This document shows positions 8,248 to 10,653 of a DNA stretch of 10,653 nt, piece after piece. The DNA is taken from the NCBI GenBank assembly GCA_009786735.1, contig WQRM01000014.1, forward strand, positions 3,423 to 14,075, written 5' to 3'. The translations under genes were made by a program, and so were the position numbers. The first letter of the stretch is position 1. The number at the start of each line of letters is the position of its first letter. The DNA is from Oscillospiraceae bacterium (lineage in GTDB: Bacteria; Bacillota; Clostridia; Oscillospirales; Acutalibacteraceae). Under the pieces are notes generated by a model. The model did not search any database and was not told the DNA's origin. It saw only the letters and a program-made list of their open reading frames with translations.

Positions 8248-8277
8248 ATTATACCATACTTTCGTATGACCTGTCAA
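8248..8277 (-). promoter_or_regulatory. Sigma-A promoter of the arabinose operon
   Basis: Perfect -35 TTGACA (8277-8272) and -10 TATAAT (8253-8248) on the minus strand with an 18-nt spacer. The expected transcription start is near 8241, giving a leader of about 35 nt before the TTG start. An A/T-only stretch upstream of the -35 may act as an UP element. Such a strong core promoter implies control by a repressor, fitting the palindrome in its spacer. Confidence 0.85.
8255..8268. promoter_or_regulatory. Candidate operator in the promoter spacer (CATAC-N4-GTATG)
   Basis: Perfect 5-bp inverted repeat with a 4-nt centre lying wholly between the -35 and -10 boxes, where a bound repressor would exclude RNA polymerase. 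It does not obviously match the Bacillus AraR box (TGTACGTACA core), so the regulator is unnamed; no regulator gene is in the window. Confidence 0.55.
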
Positions 8278-8313
8278 TAAAAATTAAAAGTTAAAATTTT
8301 TTTCAAAAAACAC

Positions 8314-8342
8314 TTGACAAACGCCAACAGATGGTGTATGAT
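8314..8342 (+). promoter_or_regulatory. Sigma-A promoter of metY
   Basis: TTGACA (8314-8319), a 17-nt spacer, and TATGAT (8337-8342). Transcription should begin near 8349, giving a leader of about 53 nt with no room for an S-box or similar riboswitch. It faces away from the arabinose promoter, with 36 nearly pure A/T bases between the two -35 boxes. Confidence 0.8.
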
Positions 8343-8347
8343 GATGA

Positions 8348-8364
8348 CATAGTAAACAACTATG
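8348..8364. promoter_or_regulatory. Inverted repeat at the metY transcription start, candidate operator
   Basis: CATAGT-AAACA-ACTATG, a perfect 6-bp inverted repeat covering the expected +1. A further AAACTAT follows at about 8376-8382. Position suits a repressor responding to sulfur or methionine status, but the binding protein is not identifiable from sequence. It is too A/T-rich and early to be a terminator. Confidence 0.45.
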
Positions 8365-8401
8365 AATTGTAGACTAAACTATATTTAAGGAGAAACATAT
8401 T

Positions 8402-9676
8402 ATGTCAAACTACAAATTCGAGACCCTGCAACTGCACGCCGGCCAAGAAGCGCCCGACAGCGCAACCGATGCCCGCGCTGTGCCCATTTACCAAACATCA
8501 TCGTATGTCTTCAAAGACTGCGCCCAAGCCGCCGGTCGCTTTGCACTGAGCGAGCCCGGCAACATCTACACCCGCTTGATGAACCCCACCAGCGGTGTGT
8601 TTGAGCAACGCGTGGCAGCCCTCGAAGGCGGCGCGGCAGCGCTTGCGGTCGCATCGGGTGCCGCGGCAACCGCCTACGCCATCCAGAACATCGCCAGCAC
8701 CGGCGACCACATCATCAGCGACAAATTCATCTACGGCGGAACATACAACCTCTTCGACAACATGCTGCCCAACTTCGGCATCACCTGCAGCTTCGTGGAC
8801 GGCAGCGACCCGCAAAACTTCGCAACTGCCGTGCAACCGAACACAAAGGCCATTTTCATCGAAACCATGGGCAACCCCCACTGCAGCGTGTATGACATCG
8901 CCGCCATCGCCAACGTCGCGCATGACGCAGGCATCCCGCTGATTGTGGACAACACCTTCGCCACGCCCTATGCCCTGCGCCCCATCGAGCACGGCGCAGA
9001 CATCGTGGTGCACAGCGCCACCAAGTTCATCGGCGGCCACGGCACCAGCATCGGCGGCGTGATCGTTGACGCAGGCAAGTTCGACTGGGCAGCCAACGAT
9101 AAGTTCCCCGGTCTGTCGCAGCCCAACGGCAGCTACCACGGCGCAGTGTTCACCCAAGTGGCGGGCAACTTGGCCTACATCATCAAAATCCGCACCACGC
9201 TGCTGCGTGACATGGGCGCGTGCATCTCGCCGTTCAACTCCTTCCTGCTGTTGCAAGGCCTCGAAACCCTGTCGCTGCGCGTGGAGCGCCACATCGAAAA
9301 CGCGCGCAAAGTCGTGGACTTCCTCGTTGCACAACCGCAAGTTGAGCGTGTGAACCACCCTGCCCTGCCCGGTCACAAAGACCACGCACTGTTCAACCAA
9401 TACTTCCCCAACGGCGGCGGCTCGATTTTCACCTTCGAAATCAAAGGCGGCGCAGACGAAGCCCGTGCGTTCATTGACAAACTGCAACTGTTCTCGCTGC
9501 TCGCTAACGTAGCGGATGCGAAGTCGCTGGTGATCCACCCGGCCTCCACCACCCACTCGCAAATGAGCGCCGAACAACTCGCCGGCAGCGGCATCCAACC
9601 CAACACCGTGCGCCTGTCCGTCGGCGTTGAACACATCGACGACATCCTCGCCGACCTCGCGCAGGCCTTCGCGTAA
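8402..9676 (+). CDS. metY: O-acetylhomoserine sulfhydrylase (MetY-type, PLP-dependent)
   Basis: Makes L-homocysteine from O-acetyl-L-homoserine and sulfide, or related gamma-replacement reactions, in the cytoplasm. The 424-residue product has the usual length of MetY proteins (about 420-430), longer than MetB/MetC (about 380). The fold-type I PLP motifs are present: YTRLMNPT (Y56, R58, phosphate contacts from the neighbouring subunit), ASGAAA (S85, G86), IVDNTFATP with D183, and SATKFIGGHGT with the Schiff-base lysine K208. The C-terminus has IHPASTTHSQMS and TVRLSVGVEHIDDI, both standard. The start is an ATG after AAGGAG with a 9-nt gap. It has its own promoter, divergent from the arabinose operon, and is followed by a hairpin repeat. 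A MetZ-type O-succinylhomoserine enzyme is a less likely alternative. No relation to arabinose use is evident. Confidence 0.93.
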   Translation: MSNYKFETLQLHAGQEAPDSATDARAVPIYQTSSYVFKDCAQAAGRFALSEPGNIYTRLMNPTSGVFEQRVAALEGGAAALAVASGAAATAYAIQNIASTGDHIISDKFIYGGTYNLFDNMLPNFGITCSFVDGSDPQNFATAVQPNTKAIFIETMGNPHCSVYDIAAIANVAHDAGIPLIVDNTFATPYALRPIEHGADIVVHSATKFIGGHGTSIGGVIVDAGKFDWAANDKFPGLSQPNGSYHGAVFTQVAGNLAYIIKIRTTLLRDMGACISPFNSFLLLQGLETLSLRVERHIENARKVVDFLVAQPQVERVNHPALPGHKDHALFNQYFPNGGGSIFTFEIKGGADEARAFIDKLQLFSLLANVADAKSLVIHPASTTHSQMSAEQLAGSGIQPNTVRLSVGVEHIDDILADLAQAFA

Positions 9677-9690
9677 GCGCGAAGAACGAT

Positions 9691-9741
9691 GCTACTTTTT
9701 TGAAAAAAAGTAGCGCAAAAAACTTTACTCGCTTCGCGGTG
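9691..9741. repeat. Family B repeat with T/A-armed hairpin after metY
   Basis: A 10-bp stem GCTACTTTTT / AAAAAGTAGC with a TGAA loop (9691-9714), then CAAAAAACTTTACTCGCTTCGCGGTG. It aligns with plus-strand 3557-3611, sharing the stem, the TGAA loop and the downstream CGCTTxGCxGTG. It starts 14 nt after the metY stop and may act as its terminator or mRNA-end structure, though the following sequence is A-rich, not T-rich. Confidence 0.7.
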
Positions 9742-9766
9742 GACTGTTTATGGGGCTGGAATAGGA

Positions 9767-9815
9767 CACAGCGAAGCGACTTGCTCCCCGCAGGGGCGCG
9801 GCGAGCGCAAAAGGA
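9767..9815 (+). repeat. Family B repeat, hairpin-less form, abutting the mnmA ribosome binding site
   Basis: CACAGCGAAGCGAC (9767-9780) and GCGCGGCGAGCGCAA (9796-9810) run into AAGGAG, 6-7 nt before the mnmA ATG. Both blocks match the leader of the second transporter (3611-3530, minus strand). The first block also forms a 12-of-13 inverted repeat with 9729-9741. TTGCTC.CCGC at 9781-9791 can pair imperfectly with GCGG..GA..GCAA at 9798-9810, placing a stem right beside the Shine-Dalgarno. Confidence 0.7.
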
Positions 9816-9822
9816 GAACCCC

Positions 9823-10653
9823 ATGCCCAAGCCAAACCTCATGGTCGCCCTCAGCGGCGGCGTGGATAGCTCTGTTGCAGCACTCTTGTGCAAGCAGCAG
9901 GGCTATTCCTGCGTTGGTGCAACGATGAAGCTGTTTGATAACGAGGATGTGGGCCTGCCGCGCGAAAAAAGCTGCTGCTCGCTTGATGACGTGGAGGATG
10001 CCCGCAGCGCGGCCTATTCGCTGGACATGCCGTTCTATGTGATGGACTTCACCGCCGACTTTGCCACGCAGGTCATCGACCGTTTCATCTCGGCCTATCA
10101 GCGCGGCGAAACGCCCAACCCCTGCATCGATTGCAACCGCTACATGAAGTTTGAAAAGCTGCTGCAACGTGCGCATTTGATGGACATTCCGCACCTTGCC
10201 ACGGGGCACTACGCGCGCATTTCGCAAGAGAACGACCGTTGGCTGCTGCGCCGCGCCGTGGACGACACCAAGGATCAGTCCTATGTGCTCGCTTGCATGA
10301 CGCAAGCGCAACTGGCGCACACGTTGCTGCCACTGGGCAGTTTGCACAAAAGCGAGATTCGCGACATCGCAGCCGAACACGGCTTCATCAACGCCCACAA
10401 GCGCGACAGCCAGGACATCTGCTTTGTGCCGCATGGCGACTACGCCGCGTTCATCGAGGAATACGCCGGACAGACCTACCCGCCCGGTGATTTCCGCGAC
10501 TTGCACGGCAGCGTGCTCGGACAACACCGTGGGTTGATTCGCTACACCGTGGGGCAGCGCAAAGGTCTGGGCATCGCTGCGCCCAAGCCGTTGTATGTGC
10601 ACTCCAAGTGTGCGCAGCAAAACACCGTCACCCTGTGTGAGAATGACGGCTTG
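9823..10653 (+). CDS. mnmA: tRNA-specific 2-thiouridylase MnmA, C-terminus beyond the right edge
   Basis: Adds the 2-thio group to uridine-34 of Lys, Glu and Gln tRNAs, using ATP and sulfur relayed from a cysteine desulfurase. The 277 visible codons cover the ATP pyrophosphatase domain and the start of the central domain. The PP-loop SGGVDSS is at 11-17, NPCIDCNRYMKF holds catalytic C101, ATGHYAR is at 126-132, KDQSYVL at 150-156, and DSQDICFV holds the partner cysteine C200. C101 and C200 fit C102 and C199 of E. coli. GQRKGLGI (244-251) is also standard. Full proteins are about 360 residues, so roughly 80-90 are missing. The SCCSLDDVEDA segment (50-60) is, as I recall, common in clostridial versions. 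The ATG follows AAGGAG at a normal distance. No clear promoter is seen in the 146-nt gap after metY, so transcription could come from there or from upstream. Confidence 0.95.
   Translation, partial: MPKPNLMVALSGGVDSSVAALLCKQQGYSCVGATMKLFDNEDVGLPREKSCCSLDDVEDARSAAYSLDMPFYVMDFTADFATQVIDRFISAYQRGETPNPCIDCNRYMKFEKLLQRAHLMDIPHLATGHYARISQENDRWLLRRAVDDTKDQSYVLACMTQAQLAHTLLPLGSLHKSEIRDIAAEHGFINAHKRDSQDICFVPHGDYAAFIEEYAGQTYPPGDFRDLHGSVLGQHRGLIRYTVGQRKGLGIAAPKPLYVHSKCAQQNTVTLCENDGL

Noticed and set aside
8498..9634. Long minus-strand open frame of 378 codons opposite metY
   Set aside because: It mirrors a fully conserved PLP enzyme and its translation is low-complexity (runs of V, G, A, E, H) with no family resemblance; GC-rich codon bias opens the antisense frame.
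9724..9763. Promoter for mnmA (TTTACT, 17 nt, TTTATG)
   Set aside because: Only three of six bases fit the -10 consensus, and the boxes lie inside a repeat; too weak to annotate.
9748..10620. Minus-strand open frame of 290 codons opposite mnmA
   Set aside because: Antisense of a recognisable MnmA, with no plausible domain; it also runs into the intergenic repeat.

Overview
The window reads as chromosomal DNA from a Gram-positive, Firmicutes-type bacterium, most likely a Clostridia member such as an Oscillospirales relative. This lineage is inferred from strong AGGAG-type ribosome binding sites, sigma-A consensus promoters, lipobox lipoproteins, a BspA-type leucine-rich repeat protein, a clostridial-looking mnmA and short intergenic hairpin repeats. 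No marker gene fixes the lineage. All the dense coding is accounted for, and no stretch longer than about 200 bases lacks a gene.

Positions 1-8205 hold one minus-strand block of seven genes for L-arabinose use. In transcription order they are: a GPH-type sugar transporter (6646-8205, TTG start), araA L-arabinose isomerase (5116-6567), an unknown lipoprotein (4366-5109), araD L-ribulose-5-phosphate 4-epimerase (3680-4366), a second divergent GPH-like transporter (1822-3525), a BspA-type leucine-rich repeat lipoprotein (989-1825), and an intracellular GH51 alpha-L-arabinofuranosidase that runs off the left edge (1-895). The araA-lipoprotein-araD and transporter-LRR pairs are coupled tightly (6-nt gap, TAATG overlap, ATGA overlap). 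The logic is uptake of arabinose or arabino-oligosaccharides, cytoplasmic removal of arabinose units by the GH51 enzyme, isomerisation to L-ribulose, and epimerisation of L-ribulose 5-phosphate to D-xylulose 5-phosphate. L-ribulokinase (araB) and a regulator are not in the window.

Positions 8206-8401 are a compact divergent promoter region. A TTGACA-N18-TATAAT promoter drives the arabinose block leftwards and carries a CATAC-N4-GTATG palindrome in its spacer, a likely operator. A TTGACA-N17-TATGAT promoter drives metY rightwards, with a second inverted repeat at its expected transcription start. The 36 bases between the two -35 boxes are almost pure A/T.

Positions 8402-10653 hold plus-strand housekeeping genes: a MetY-type O-acetylhomoserine sulfhydrylase and the first 277 codons of mnmA (tRNA 2-thiouridylase).

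The least ordinary material is intergenic. One repeat family (914-940, 959-986, 6601-6622) forms 9-bp GC-rich stems with 4-nt loops. A second, modular family (3530-3611, 9691-9741, 9767-9815, perhaps 3648-3673) has stems with T/A homopolymer arms, and two of its copies carry a shared 15-base block abutting the Shine-Dalgarno sequence of two unrelated genes. The second transporter lacks both helix-II aspartates used by GPH symporters for cation binding, while the first keeps them. I see no mobile element, CRISPR array, phage, RNA gene or clear new defence or biosynthetic system.
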